Positions 1 to 9,143 of a stretch of 64,000 bases of DNA are shown one piece after another (position 1 is the first letter of the stretch; each line of letters opens with the position of its first letter). Both the position numbers and the translations under genes were made by a program. Under the pieces are notes generated by a model. That model was not told the origin of the DNA and did not search any database. It saw only the letters and a program-made list of their open reading frames with translations. Origin of the DNA: CAVSWN01 sp963770995 (GTDB lineage: Bacteria > Acidobacteriota > Vicinamibacteria > Vicinamibacterales > CAVVIG01); NCBI GenBank assembly GCA_963770995.1, contig CAVYRS010000005.1:1116001-1180000 (forward strand), read 5' to 3'.

Positions 1-454
1 GGAACCCTTCGTACTTCTGCGCCAGCTCGATTGAGTGCGCCAGGCGATCGATGAGGAGCAAGCGGTTGGGCAGCCCTGTGAGCCTGTCGGTAACCGTCTC
101 GACGGTGATATCGGTGTGCACGCCCATCAGGCGGACGGCCGCTCCGTCGCTGTCACGCACGACCGAAACGCGGCACGTGGTCCAGCGATACCGACCGTCC
201 TTGTGTCGAAGCCGGTGCCGGAATTCGAGTTGGTCGCCCTCGTCCGCGCGCGCGCCTTCGATCTGGCGCAGCACGTCGGGCAGTTCCTCGGGGTGGACCC
301 TGTTCAGCCACGCGTCGGGCGTGTTTCCGACTTCATGCTCCTCGCAGCCGGCGAGCGAGATCCATCGCGGAGAGAAGTGAATCCGGTCTGACGCCAGATT
401 CCATTCCCACAGGGCCTCGTTGTCCGCGCGAGCGCTGGAAGCACGCTTTTTCAT
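1..454 (-). CDS. PAS-GGDEF diguanylate cyclase, 5' part
   Basis: The reverse strand from 454 to the left edge reads as one open frame starting MKKRASSARADNEALWEWNL. Residues 10-120 look like a PAS_3 sensor fold (WEWNLASDRIHFSPRW, then HKDGRYRWTTCRV and MGVHTDIT). It is followed directly by TDRLTGLPNRLLLIDRLA, the hallmark N-terminal motif of a GGDEF domain. The catalytic GG(D/E)EF loop lies beyond the window, so activity cannot be judged. Known role of the family: PAS-controlled synthesis of cyclic di-GMP. The ATG at 452-454 has no strong ribosome binding site, and the true start may lie elsewhere. The gene is truncated only by the window edge. Confidence 0.85.
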   Translation of the reverse strand, partial: MKKRASSARADNEALWEWNLASDRIHFSPRWISLAGCEEHEVGNTPDAWLNRVHPEELPDVLRQIEGARADEGDQLEFRHRLRHKDGRYRWTTCRVSVVRDSDGAAVRLMGVHTDITVETVTDRLTGLPNRLLLIDRLAHSIELAQKYEGF

Positions 455-741
455 CAGTTGGGAGGTGGGCCCCCCGTTACAGTTAGTCGGCCCCAAGGCC
501 TGACGGGAATAGGACCATTTCGACGTTTTTGACGGAAAAAGGCGAGTTGGTTTGGTGGGTAGTTCAGTTCAAGTTCGGGACACGGAATTCCTTAAGCCTG
601 TAACGAAACCAGTCGGCACTCGTCGGGAGGATACCTTCCGGCGGATTACTGAACACTGGCGACTTTCGAGAAGTCATCCGCAGCGCGTGCGAAAGAGAAT
701 AGGAAAGGAACTTCACGTGGAGCGTACGCGGGGCTGCTATC

Positions 742-1179
742 CTAATGCGGTCGGAACGTTTTCCCCGTCTCCAGCAGAGTCTTCAATCGGGAAAGAATGC
801 GCGGCCAACCATCCGCATTTTGAGCGTAGGCCGGGTCACCTTCCTGCCACTCATCGTTCGTCACGACAACTTTCACCGCCTCTGTTTCCGGCGTCAGCTC
901 GACCTTCACTCTCGACATGACCGCCCCGTCGCCCATTCCGAACTTGTATTCCAAGAGCTTCTGTGGTTCAACCCGCAGCACCTCTCCCGTGACAAATCGC
1001 ATCGGCTTCCCATCGTGCCCAGGCCCTGACCATGTCATCGCCCCGCCAGGCCTAAGGTCCACCTCAAAGTCCGCGCCGGCGAAGATCTTTTGATTCGCCT
1101 CCTTCGAAACGAACCCGTCCCAGACTTTGTCGGCGGGAGCCGCAATGTAATACGTAAAAATCAGGGGTGGCTTCGGCAT
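742..1179 (-). CDS. SRPBCC/AHSA1-like lipid-binding-fold protein
   Basis: This 145-residue protein starts MPKPPLIFTYYIAAPADKVW and has the family pattern of activator-of-Hsp90-like SRPBCC proteins. The first strand ends in 'aapadkVWdgf', then comes 'GGAMTWSGPG' and the strand 'EPQKLLEYKFGMGD'. A C-terminal helix follows (GWPRILSRLKTLLETG), typical of the 140-160 residue single-domain members. These proteins form a helix-grip cavity for hydrophobic ligands. The substrate here is unknown. The gene stands alone between the GGDEF gene and a permease on the other strand, with about 290 bp of unassigned DNA on its 3' side. Confidence 0.85.
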   Translation of the reverse strand: MPKPPLIFTYYIAAPADKVWDGFVSKEANQKIFAGADFEVDLRPGGAMTWSGPGHDGKPMRFVTGEVLRVEPQKLLEYKFGMGDGAVMSRVKVELTPETEAVKVVVTNDEWQEGDPAYAQNADGWPRILSRLKTLLETGKTFRPH

Positions 1180-1402
1180 GTCAATTCTCCAGGCCAGGAT
1201 CTTCAGGCGCGAGCAGCTCGGTCAGTGTAGCTCACGTATCAGGCGACGCCGCAGCCAAAGGCTTACATCCTCACGCCGATCTATTTACCACGCATGCAAA
1301 AACGGATGGCGATTTCTGCTCGCGCAAACCGCTTGTGGCCGTCCGTTTGGCTATGGCAGAAGGCGCGCAGACTGCGGAGGCCCGTTACGCTAGACTTCTC
1401 GC

Positions 1403-3859
1403 ATGTGGGACGCCCTACGCCTTGACGTCCGGCATTCCTTCCGCAGTTTGCGACGGGCTCCGACTTTCTCCTTGATCGTCATCGTCACGCTGGCGCTGGC
1501 TGTTGGCGCGACCACGGCAGTAGGCAGCCTGCTCAACGCACTCGTGTTGCGAACACTCGCGGTTCCCAGTCCCGAGCAGCTCGTGGCCCTGTCGGCCCTT
1601 GATCCGCGGGCGAATCTGGCGGGGTACTTCTACGCCGACACGTTCAAGGCGTACCGCAGCGCCCAGCGATCCTTCGCGCAGATGTCGATGTACTCCGGCG
1701 GAGGACTCGTGCGCGTCGAGGCGCGTTCCGGAGTGTTCGACGCGGTGACAGAAACCGTCTCGCCGAGCTACTTCGACATCGTCTGCGCGCGAGACCGTCG
1801 GCGGGACGGTTCTTCAGCGAATCAGACGACGCGGTCGTCGTGTTCAGCGAGGATTTCCGCCGGCGCATCTTCGGTAATGGTCCCGGCATCGGCGAGGCGA
1901 TCAAGGTCGACGGCGTGCCGGCGACGGTGATCGGCGTCGCGGCGGACGGTTTCGACGGTCTTCAAGCCGACGGGACGTTCGACATCATCGTGCCATTCGC
2001 GCTGAGACGATCGGCCGGCGGCGGCCCGGCAGGTCCTATGGGGCCGTTTCGATCGAAAGACGTGGTGGGACGTCTCGCGCGCGGCGTGTCCATCGACGCG
2101 GCGCGCGCGGAACTGCTCGCGCGCTGGCCGTCGATTCAGTCGGCGACGCTGCCGGCCACGTTGCCTGAACCCGAGCGGGAGGCGCTGCTCCGTCAGCGGC
2201 TGGACGTGGCACCGCTCGCGTCGGGCTTTTCGGGTCTCCGCACCCGGTACGGCACCACGCTCGTGGTGCTCCTGGGCCTGATGGGGATGCTCCTGGCGGT
2301 CGCGTGCGCCAACCTTGCGGGCCTCACCCTGGCGCGCTCACTGACGCGGCGGCACCAGGTCGCGATTCGTCTCGCGCTGGGTGGAAGCGCGCGGCGCGTG
2401 TTCTGGCAGCTGCTGCTCGACGGGATCCTGCTGTCGGCCGTGGCGTTCGCTGGTGCGGTCCCGCTGGCGTGGGGGATCGTCCGAGTCGTGAGGGCGTCCC
2501 TCATGGTCGGCCTCGGGCGTTCGACGTTTCCGGACGTGACGCCTGATGCCGGCGTGCTCGCCGCGACGGCGCTGCTGACGCTGCTGATTGGCCTCGCCAT
2601 GGGCGTCGTCTCCGCGTGGCAGTCGGTCGCGGTTCCCGTGGACGAATGCCTGCGTCGCGGCCGGGGGAGCATCGGCTCGTTCGGACGCTTCGGGCGCGGC
2701 CTCCTCGTCGCACAGGTCGCGTTGTCGATGACGTGTCTCGTCGGGGCCGGACTCTTCACGACCACGCTGGCTCGCTTGCGCGCGAACGATACGTCGCTCC
2801 AGTCGCAGCGCATCGTCTTCACCCGCGCGTATCGCGAGCCCGGAGATCGTCAGCTGTTGCCACCGGAGTACTACCAGACGCTCGTCGGCGATCTCGGCCA
2901 CATGCCGGGGGCCGAGGCGGCCGCGCTGTCGGTGTATTACCCGACGTACTTCCGGGTCACGGGACCGCTCCCGACGGAGCACTACACGCGGGCCGACGGC
3001 TTCGCCGCACCGGAAGTCACGGTGCTGCCGGAGTTCGTGTCGCCCGGCTTCTTCGATCTGTTCCGGCTGCCGCGGCTGCAGGGCCGCGACTTCTCGTGGG
3101 ACGACGGCCCGGGGAAGCCCGCCGTTGCGCTGGTCTCGGCGTCGCTGGCTCGCGCGCTGTTCCCGGCAGGCGACGCCGTCGGCCAGCACATTCGGCTCGC
3201 CGGACCCGAGCGTCGTGACGTCGAAGTGATCGGCGTCGTCGGCGATGCCCCGTACGGCAAGCTCGACGACCCGCGGCCGTTCGTCGTCTTCCGGCCGATT
3301 CTGCAGGACATGGCGAGGTCGCAGTTTCCGATGGCGTATGTCCGCGCGAGCGGCGACCTCGCGACGGTGCGCGATGGATACACGCGCGTCGTGAAGGCGC
3401 TGGGGCATCGGTCTCTGCGCGCGGTTCATGACGTCATCAGAATTTGTCGACAGTGCGCTGCTGCGGGAGCGTTTCACGGCAGGGTTGGCCGCATTTGCAG
3501 CGGCCATCACGATCCTGCTGGCATGCATGGGCGTGTACGGGCTGCTCGCGTTCTCCGTCGCGGCGCGGGTTCGAGAAATCGGTGTGCGCCTGGCGCTTGG
3601 CGCGGCGCGCGGGACCGTCGTCTGGATGATCGTGCGGGACGGTCTGGCGATCGCGGTGCCCGGTGTGCTCATCGGCGCTCCGTGCGCGTGGGCCGCCGCG
3701 CGGCTCGTACGGGCACAACTCTACGGCATCGCCCCCGGTGATTCCCGAACGCTGCTGATCGCCGCAGCCACATCTCTTGCGACGGTGCTCGCGGCGTCAT
3801 TGCTTCCGGCGCTGCGCGCGTCGAGGGTAGCGCCCGTCGAAGCACTGCGTGAGGAATAG
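1403..3859 (+). CDS. ADOP-type MacB/FtsX permease, two frameshifts
   Basis: Three overlapping frames together give one protein of about 815 residues. An N-terminal MWDALRLDVRHSFRSLRRAP and first membrane helix is followed by a MacB periplasmic core domain (FDIV...FSEDFRRRIFGNGP). Then come FtsX helices (LVVLLGLMGMLLAVACANLAGL), a second core domain, and a final FtsX domain (LLACMGVYGLLAFSVAARVREIGVRLALG). This duplicated layout is that of the acidobacterial 'orphan' permeases that lack their own ATPase. The frame changes near 1800 (consistent with one lost base) and near 3440 (one extra base). No ATPase gene adjoins it. It is either a recent pseudogene or an intact gene with two sequence errors. 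I favour errors, because both halves keep clean coding bias. Confidence 0.85.
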
Positions 3860-4265
3860 CCATCTGGATTGCGGCAATCATGTGCGACGCCAACGCCTGA
3901 AGATTTCTTGATCAAGGGGGCACGTCGCCCCATCAATTGTTGCTGCACTATCGAGTAGGTCGTTCTTCCAGCCACCACGCTCTTCCACATCCATTAAACA
4001 CTGCGCGACTGCTCAGGACCAATCCGTCCAGCCGCGATATGCCGCGACCTGGCGGGGTGTTATGCAGGTCGGCCTATTGAGGTCTCACGGGCGACTGCTT
4101 CGTCCAATAAGTGCCTGTGACCGTGTGAAGTTGCAGACATTCTTCGACGCGGCCCGTCTGCTGATATGCTGCGAGCCTCGCTCGGCCGGCCGTGATATGC
4201 CGGTCGGTCTACTTATAGTTGGGCGGACAAGCCGAAGCCTGTCTAGCCTCTAACCTGACAATGGT
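3860..4265. other. intergenic region, no gene recognised
   Basis: These 406 bases lie between the permease stop and the next rightward gene. A short rightward frame at 4062-4253 has no family signature and looks non-coding. The stretch is slightly more AT-rich around 3900-4000 than its surroundings. I see no RNA gene, clear repeat or terminator hairpin. Confidence 0.5.
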
Positions 4266-4754
4266 ATGAAACGGCGCTCGATTGTTCTGACACTGGCACT
4301 CCTAACGGCGTCGGTCGTTGCCATTTGGGCACGTCAGCAAATGGCGATTGAATCGCGCGACCAGCCCGCCACGGCAGACGATCTCAAGATCCTCCGGCGG
4401 GCCGATGCGCTTCTTGGAGACGCGTCCGTGTGGAATAACCATGACGATCGGGTATGTGACGATGACGAGGCCAGCGGCAAACGGAGCCTGTTCTGCGCGT
4501 TGCAGAAGGCCGATTGGGAGATTCTCGGCGAGTACCAGCATCGGAACGTCGCCCTCCAGGAAGTGCGGTTCGTGATTCAAGATGCCACGCGCGATCGGCA
4601 AACCGAGATGGTGATTCGCGCGCTCCGGCGATTCAGTGTGCCGCACCGGCTCATGGACTTCAGCAATCTGCCGGAGACGCGGTTTGAGGATGTGAAGCAG
4701 GTATTACGAGTCGCGAGCGAACGCATCGCAGCGCGGCTTGAGTCCAAGCAATGA
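4266..4754 (+). CDS. small exported hypothetical protein
   Basis: This 162-residue protein begins MKRRSIVLTLALLTASVVAI, a basic n-region plus hydrophobic core, so it is probably exported or membrane-anchored. The mature part is polar and helical, with an acidic/Cys segment (DDRVCDDDEASGKRSLFCALQ) and a C-terminal helix rich in Arg and Glu. I do not recognise the family. It stands alone, 5' of the IS91-like element, and may have been separated from former neighbours by that insertion. Function unknown. Confidence 0.6.
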   Translation: MKRRSIVLTLALLTASVVAIWARQQMAIESRDQPATADDLKILRRADALLGDASVWNNHDDRVCDDDEASGKRSLFCALQKADWEILGEYQHRNVALQEVRFVIQDATRDRQTEMVIRALRRFSVPHRLMDFSNLPETRFEDVKQVLRVASERIAARLESKQ

Positions 4755-4944
4755 TCCCAGCAGAGGCAACAATGGCTTTTCGGGCCTCGCCCTGACCGTG
4801 ACGTAAGGAAGACGACGAGCCGCCCAACAGCGCTTGCAGCCGTCGGCGCCATGTGTAATCGTCAGGCGCCGCGGCTGAAGCGCAGACGTTACGCCGGACT
4901 CTGAGCTTCGTGTTCCAACCGATTAGTCCTCGTACACGGTAGGA

Positions 4945-5020
4945 CTCTATCGGGAGTGACCCGGCGCGCGGACGCACGGCTCAAGCCTGGATGCTGATCA
5001 CCGGGTCACTTTCGATAGAG
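4945..5020. repeat. hairpin abutting the IS end
   Basis: Arms at 4945-4964 and 5001-5020 pair at 18 of 20 positions (CTCTATCG..AGTGACCCGG against CCGGGTCACT..CGATAGAG), with a 36-base loop. It abuts the left inverted end of the IS at 5021. It may be part of the element's replication-origin or terminus structure, or a hairpin that was the insertion target. Confidence 0.6.
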
Positions 5021-5056
5021 CCGTTTGGACCAAGCCGCTGGCGTGTGCGGCGGACG
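5021..5056. repeat. left inverted end of IS91-like element
   Basis: Reads CCGTTTGGACCAAGCCGCTG then GCGTGTGCGGCGGACGC. Its reverse complement is found at 7397-7429 without the TGTG interruption. It lies 3' of the transposase, the position expected for the replication origin end in IS91 elements. Confidence 0.8.
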
Positions 5057-5262
5057 CGGGGGATGACTATGGGCGTTGAATCGTGAGCGCCCCTGGCCTC
5101 GGGGCGTGCGTAGTAACGACGGAGGTCCGATCGAGGTGGTCAAGACATCGCGGGCGGATGGCGACCGGATGTTCATGGACGCTGTAGCCGCCGAGCTGAC
5201 ACACCTCCGGCGCCCTTGCGTACGAGCGCGACTGAGTGCCGAGGGCGAAGCGCCGGCGCCGC

Positions 5263-6450
5263 TTACGAGCTGTCATAGACGGTGACTGCGAGGAGGGCTT
5301 CGAGGAAGAGCTGACGCGCGGTCAGCCGTTCGATGATGCGCATGGGCGCCCCACATCGCGGGCACGGCCACGAGCACGTGCGCGTGGAGCCAACCGACGG
5401 TGTGACGGGTAGTGGCGGCGCGACGGCCAAGACCGCGCGACACGTCGCGAGATCGTCGGTGCGGCACCGAGGCGCGAGCAGGCCGAAGTAGCGGATGCGG
5501 ACGAAGCGTTTCGGGAGGACGTGCAGGAGGAAGCGGCGGAGGAATTCGTTGACGTCAAGCGTCAGCGTGCGCATCTGACTCCCGTGCCGATAGTCCTTCC
5601 ACCGAAAGGAGACGGTGTCGTCCGTGACGGCGACGAGTCGGTGATTGGAGATGGCGACGCGGTGGGTGTACCGCGCGAGGTAGTGCAGCACGTGGGCGGG
5701 GCTGCCAAAGGGCGGCTTGGCATAGACGACCCACGGCTGATGATGGAGCGATCGGAGCCACACGCGAAAGGCGGATTCAGGGGCCAGCGTTTGTAAGGCG
5801 CCGGGAAACGAGAGCCGTCCCTCGCGAAACGCGGCGCGGAGGCCGGCGACGAGTTTCCCGCGAAAGACCTGTCGCAGCACCTGCACCGGGAGAAAGAAGG
5901 TCGGGCGTGCGTGGATCCACCGCGTCCGATCTGGCGACAATCCCCCCGCGGGCACGACACAGTGGACGTGCGGATGATGCTGGAGACGTTGCCCCCACGT
6001 GTGGAGGACCATGAGGCCGCCAATCGCCGCGCCCAAGCGTTTTGGGTTGGCCGCGACCTGTAGCAGCGTCGCCGCCGCGGCCCGAAGCAGGAGGTCGTAC
6101 ACAATGCGCTTATTGGCCAACGCGAGGCGGGCGACCGGCTCCGGCACCGTGAAGACGAGGTGCACGTAGCCGACCGGTAGGAGTTCCTGTTCTCGCGCAG
6201 CGACCCACACGTTACGAGCGGCCGTCAGGCACTTGGGACAATGGCGATCCCGGCAGCTGTTGTACGAGAGGGCCGACTGCGCACACCGATCGCAGCGATC
6301 GCGGTGCCCGCCGAGTGCCGCCGTTCGACACTGGGCGATGGCGCGGAGGACGCGTCGATGCTGCCCGGTCATCCAGGTGCGGTGCGTCTCCAGGAAACGA
6401 TCGCCGTGTTGGCGCACGATGTCGGCCACCTCGAAAGGTGGCCGCGTCAC
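5263..6450 (-). CDS. tnpA: IS91-family HUH transposase
   Basis: A 395-residue transposase. The N-terminus has a zinc-finger cluster (CDRCAQSALSYNSCRDRHCPKC region, residues ~40-65). The HUH motif is HHPHVHCVVPAGG and the tyrosine motif is HYLARYTHRVAISNHR, which holds the nucleophilic Tyr. A second Cys pair (CPRCGAPMRII) ends the protein. HUH enzymes nick one strand and transpose by rolling-circle replication. I chose the GTG at 6448-6450 because it overlaps the recombinase stop (GTGA) and gives VTRPPFEVADIV, the usual family start. The longer frame upstream lies antisense to nothing useful and within the recombinase gene. All catalytic motifs are intact. Confidence 0.92.
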   Translation of the reverse strand: MTRPPFEVADIVRQHGDRFLETHRTWMTGQHRRVLRAIAQCRTAALGGHRDRCDRCAQSALSYNSCRDRHCPKCLTAARNVWVAAREQELLPVGYVHLVFTVPEPVARLALANKRIVYDLLLRAAAATLLQVAANPKRLGAAIGGLMVLHTWGQRLQHHPHVHCVVPAGGLSPDRTRWIHARPTFFLPVQVLRQVFRGKLVAGLRAAFREGRLSFPGALQTLAPESAFRVWLRSLHHQPWVVYAKPPFGSPAHVLHYLARYTHRVAISNHRLVAVTDDTVSFRWKDYRHGSQMRTLTLDVNEFLRRFLLHVLPKRFVRIRYFGLLAPRCRTDDLATCRAVLAVAPPLPVTPSVGSTRTCSWPCPRCGAPMRIIERLTARQLFLEALLAVTVYDSS

Positions 6451-7340
6451 CGCCGGTGCTTCAGCCGCGTGCGCCGCGCGGTGTCGGGCGTCGAGAGGGT
6501 CAGCGCGTCCAGGGGACTCGCGACGGCCTGCAGATGCGTGCGCGAGAGATGGAGATACAGCACCGTGTGCCGAATCTCCACGTGGCCGAGGAGCAGCTGA
6601 ATGGTCCGGAGGTCCGCGCCACTCTCGAGCAGGTGTGTCGCATAGGAATGCCGCAAGAGATGCGGCGAGCAGCGCTTGCGGAGCCCGGCGCGCTGGGCGG
6701 CGACGACACAAGCCTCCCAGAGAATCTTGGGCGTGATGGGCTTGTCGGCTCGCCAGCCGTCGACCGTCCCGGGAAACAGCCACGTCTTCGGCCGCATCCA
6801 CCGGTAGTACATCCGCAGCGTCGTGAGCAGCGTGGGGCTGAGCGGCACATACCGATCGCGCCCGCCCTTGCCGCGTTGGATGTGAATCACCATCCGCCGG
6901 CTGTCGATGTCGGCGACCTGCAGATGCCGAAGCTCCGCGTTCCGCATGCCGGTCGAGTACAGGACCATCAGCATCGTGCGGTGCGACAGACTGTCGGCGG
7001 CGTCGATCACCCGCGCCACTTCCTCGACGCTGAGGATCTGCGGCAACCGCCGCGGGGCTTTGGGGTACGGCGTGTCGTCGAGCAGGTACCGCCGCTTCAG
7101 CGTCTTCACGAAGAAGAAGCGCAGCGCCGCGACGTGGAGGCGGACCGTCAGCGGTCGCAGCTTTCGCTCGCGCAGCAGATACGCTTGGTACGATCGCAAA
7201 TGCGTCTGATTCAGCCGGTCAGGCCGGCACTTGAAGTGTCGAGCGAATTGCTCGACGGCGTGGAGATAGGACGAGATCGTGGTGGACGCGAAGTTACGGC
7301 GCTGGAGCTCCTCCAGCATCACCTGCCGACAATGGGTCAC
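6447..7340 (-). CDS. tyrosine recombinase of the IS91-like element
   Basis: A 297-residue XerC/D-like integrase. It has an N-terminal SAM-like domain (LQRRNFASTTISSYLHAVEQ) and a catalytic domain with the full residue set: Arg in STGMRNAELRHL, Lys in GKGGRDRYVPL, His-x-x-Arg in SPHLLRHSYATHLL, His in LLGHVEIRHT, and the nucleophile Tyr in VLYLHLS. It is translationally coupled to the transposase by a 4-base overlap, so the two are probably made together. It may resolve replicative intermediates of the element. That role is inferred. Confidence 0.9.
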   Translation of the reverse strand: MTHCRQVMLEELQRRNFASTTISSYLHAVEQFARHFKCRPDRLNQTHLRSYQAYLLRERKLRPLTVRLHVAALRFFFVKTLKRRYLLDDTPYPKAPRRLPQILSVEEVARVIDAADSLSHRTMLMVLYSTGMRNAELRHLQVADIDSRRMVIHIQRGKGGRDRYVPLSPTLLTTLRMYYRWMRPKTWLFPGTVDGWRADKPITPKILWEACVVAAQRAGLRKRCSPHLLRHSYATHLLESGADLRTIQLLLGHVEIRHTVLYLHLSRTHLQAVASPLDALTLSTPDTARRTRLKHRR

Positions 7341-7396
7341 AAGACACCTCCTGTGACCCCCACCCTACTCGGCCGATCGAGCGAGGCTTACGCGTA

Positions 7397-7429
7397 GCGT
7401 CCGCCGCGCCAGCGGCTTGGTCCAAACGG
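7397..7429. repeat. right inverted end of IS91-like element
   Basis: Mirror copy of the left end, GCGTCCGCCGCGCCAGCGGC followed by TTGGTCCAAACGG. It lies 5' of the recombinase gene, about 100 bp from the stop of the M14 peptidase gene. Confidence 0.8.
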
Positions 7430-7530
7430 CGTCGTTTTGACCTTCATGCCCGACCTGCACCGGGTTCCTGCGGGAGCATGTGCCAGTGAAATGCCGCTGC
7501 GAAGGGCAGAAGCCTGTCGGTGTCGCTCGT

Positions 7531-9126
7531 TCAGCGCGCGGATCGCGAAATCGGGTAGGTTTTGGCGTCCTTCAATGCGTCGTCCAGCACGTTCCACGTG
7601 AGCAGGCTGTCATTCGACCGCGGCTCGAGTAAGTAGAACGCGAGCCGCGCCAGCGGCTGGGTCATCGGCACGCGCCAGGCGCCCGCCGGCACGGTCTGCT
7701 CCGCGCTTGCATATCGCCCCTTCGTGCTGCGCTCGCGATGGTTCTCGAACGCCTGGGCGGCGGTCTCGGTCGATTCGATCTGAAACACTTCGAGCTGCTG
7801 TGCCGACGGCGCGTCGAGCCGCTCGACGCGCACGCCGTGCGCCTGTAAGCGGTCCGCGACGCCCTTCAGCGAGGCCGGGATGTAGTACGCGGACGGCACG
7901 CGCTCGGATTCGGTCGATTCGAAGGTCGCGTATTCCCACATCCGTTCCGGCTTTCGGACGTCCAGCCTTCGGAGCATCGTCCGTCCGGTGTAGGGGTTCA
8001 CGTCTTCCGTCGTTTCGCCCATGAGGATCTCGACCATCTCCGGCGATCGCCTGGCTTTCGACTGGAGCGACAACCGCTGACCGACGATCGACCGCGCGTC
8101 CGACTCCGCAGTGGAGTTCTTGATCGTCGCCTCGTTGGTGTGCGCGAAGTTCAGCACTTCTTCGACGAATCGGGTCGCGCCGGCTATGCGATCCTTGAAC
8201 GTGGCGTACGAATACGTTTCGCTGAGGATCCCGAAACGGTTCCGGATGCCCCAGTAATTGTGGCTGTAGCGCGGCAGATCTTCGACCGTGGTCCACGATC
8301 GCTCCGGCGCCTGACCGCTGACGTTCCCGTAGGCGTGAAAATCCCAGTCGTATTTCGCCTTGATGGTCTTCGTCACCCACGGCATCCACTGCTGCTGCGC
8401 GAAAGCGGCAATCGCCGGATCGACCGCAGGGTTGTTCGGGACTTCGTAGGTCAGGTAGTAGGCGTGCCTCGAGCCGTTGGTCGTGTGGAGATCCATCATG
8501 ATGTGCGGGTCGTACTCGTTGAGCAGCCGCACCATCGATCGCGCTTCCGGTGTTTCCAGCTTCATGTAGTCGCGGTTGATGTTGAGGTTCTGCGCGTTGG
8601 GCCGCGTGCCCATGCCGCCGATTGGGCCGTGCTGCTGCCCGCGATTGGTCAACGACACGCGCTCGTTGCCGTCCGCGTTGTAGACGGGCGCGATGAGCAG
8701 CACCATCGAGTCGAGCCATGCGGCGTGACTGCCTCGCGCGATGTCGCGCACGAGCGCCAGCATCGCGTCCTTCCCCTCCACCTCGCCCGCATGGACATTC
8801 GCCTGGATGTACACGCGCAGCCGGTTCGATCGCTTGACGGTGTCGGCCCGGGCGTCCGCGACTCGCCCGACGACGGCGAGCGGCAGCGATCGGCCTTCGA
8901 ACGAGTATCCAAAGCTGGTCATGTGCACCAGGTTCGACGCGCGTCCGACGGTCGTCAGAAACGACACGACGTCGTCGAACCGGCTGGTTTCGGCGTAATC
9001 GGTGCGCTCGGGCCGGGTGCGCAGCGTCGAGAGCGGGTCAGCCGGGCGAGCCTGCGCGAGAGCAGAGGCCGGCAACGTCACGGCGATGGAAGCAGCGAGG
9101 ATGAGGGCCGATCGGGATATCCGCAT
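7531..9126 (-). CDS. M14-family zinc carboxypeptidase, exported
   Basis: A 531-residue protein with a signal peptide (MRISRSALILAASIAVTLPA SALA). The zinc-peptidase domain has the HxxE ligand pair in VHAGEVEGKDAML, the third His in MMDLHTTNGSRHAYYL, and a likely catalytic Glu in ILSETYSYATF. These mark M14 metallocarboxypeptidases. A C-terminal domain of about 180 residues without recognised family follows. It probably trims peptides in the periplasm or outside the cell. I chose the ATG at 9124-9126 because it begins the signal peptide. The longer upstream frame runs into the neighbouring gene. It ends about 100 bp from the IS right end. Confidence 0.9.
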   Translation of the reverse strand: MRISRSALILAASIAVTLPASALAQARPADPLSTLRTRPERTDYAETSRFDDVVSFLTTVGRASNLVHMTSFGYSFEGRSLPLAVVGRVADARADTVKRSNRLRVYIQANVHAGEVEGKDAMLALVRDIARGSHAAWLDSMVLLIAPVYNADGNERVSLTNRGQQHGPIGGMGTRPNAQNLNINRDYMKLETPEARSMVRLLNEYDPHIMMDLHTTNGSRHAYYLTYEVPNNPAVDPAIAAFAQQQWMPWVTKTIKAKYDWDFHAYGNVSGQAPERSWTTVEDLPRYSHNYWGIRNRFGILSETYSYATFKDRIAGATRFVEEVLNFAHTNEATIKNSTAESDARSIVGQRLSLQSKARRSPEMVEILMGETTEDVNPYTGRTMLRRLDVRKPERMWEYATFESTESERVPSAYYIPASLKGVADRLQAHGVRVERLDAPSAQQLEVFQIESTETAAQAFENHRERSTKGRYASAEQTVPAGAWRVPMTQPLARLAFYLLEPRSNDSLLTWNVLDDALKDAKTYPISRSAR

Positions 9127-9143
9127 CGGCAGAGTATCGCCGA

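Larger units (their letters stand above)
5021..7429 (-). mobile_element. IS91-like element with tyrosine recombinase
   Basis: About 2.4 kb, carrying an HUH transposase and an upstream site-specific tyrosine recombinase whose genes overlap by 4 bases. It is bounded by long inverted ends: 5021-5056 and 7397-7429 match over CCGTTTGGACCAAGCCGCTG and then GCGGACGC, with one 3-4 base gap. Some IS91-family members are known to carry an extra recombinase gene. Long matched ends are not typical for the family, which transposes by rolling circle. Both genes read intact, so the element could be active. Confidence 0.85.

Noticed and set aside
552..920. 122-residue rightward frame in the left intergenic region
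   Set aside because: It has no hydrophobic core or motif, and its second half is antisense to the SRPBCC gene.
2338..3672. 444-residue leftward frame in the ADOP permease
   Set aside because: The Arg-rich shadow covers the membrane domains of the permease on the other strand.
5263..6801. 512-residue transposase using the upstream start
   Set aside because: The first 117 codons overlap the recombinase gene in another frame. The GTG at 6450 gives the family-like start and stop-start coupling.
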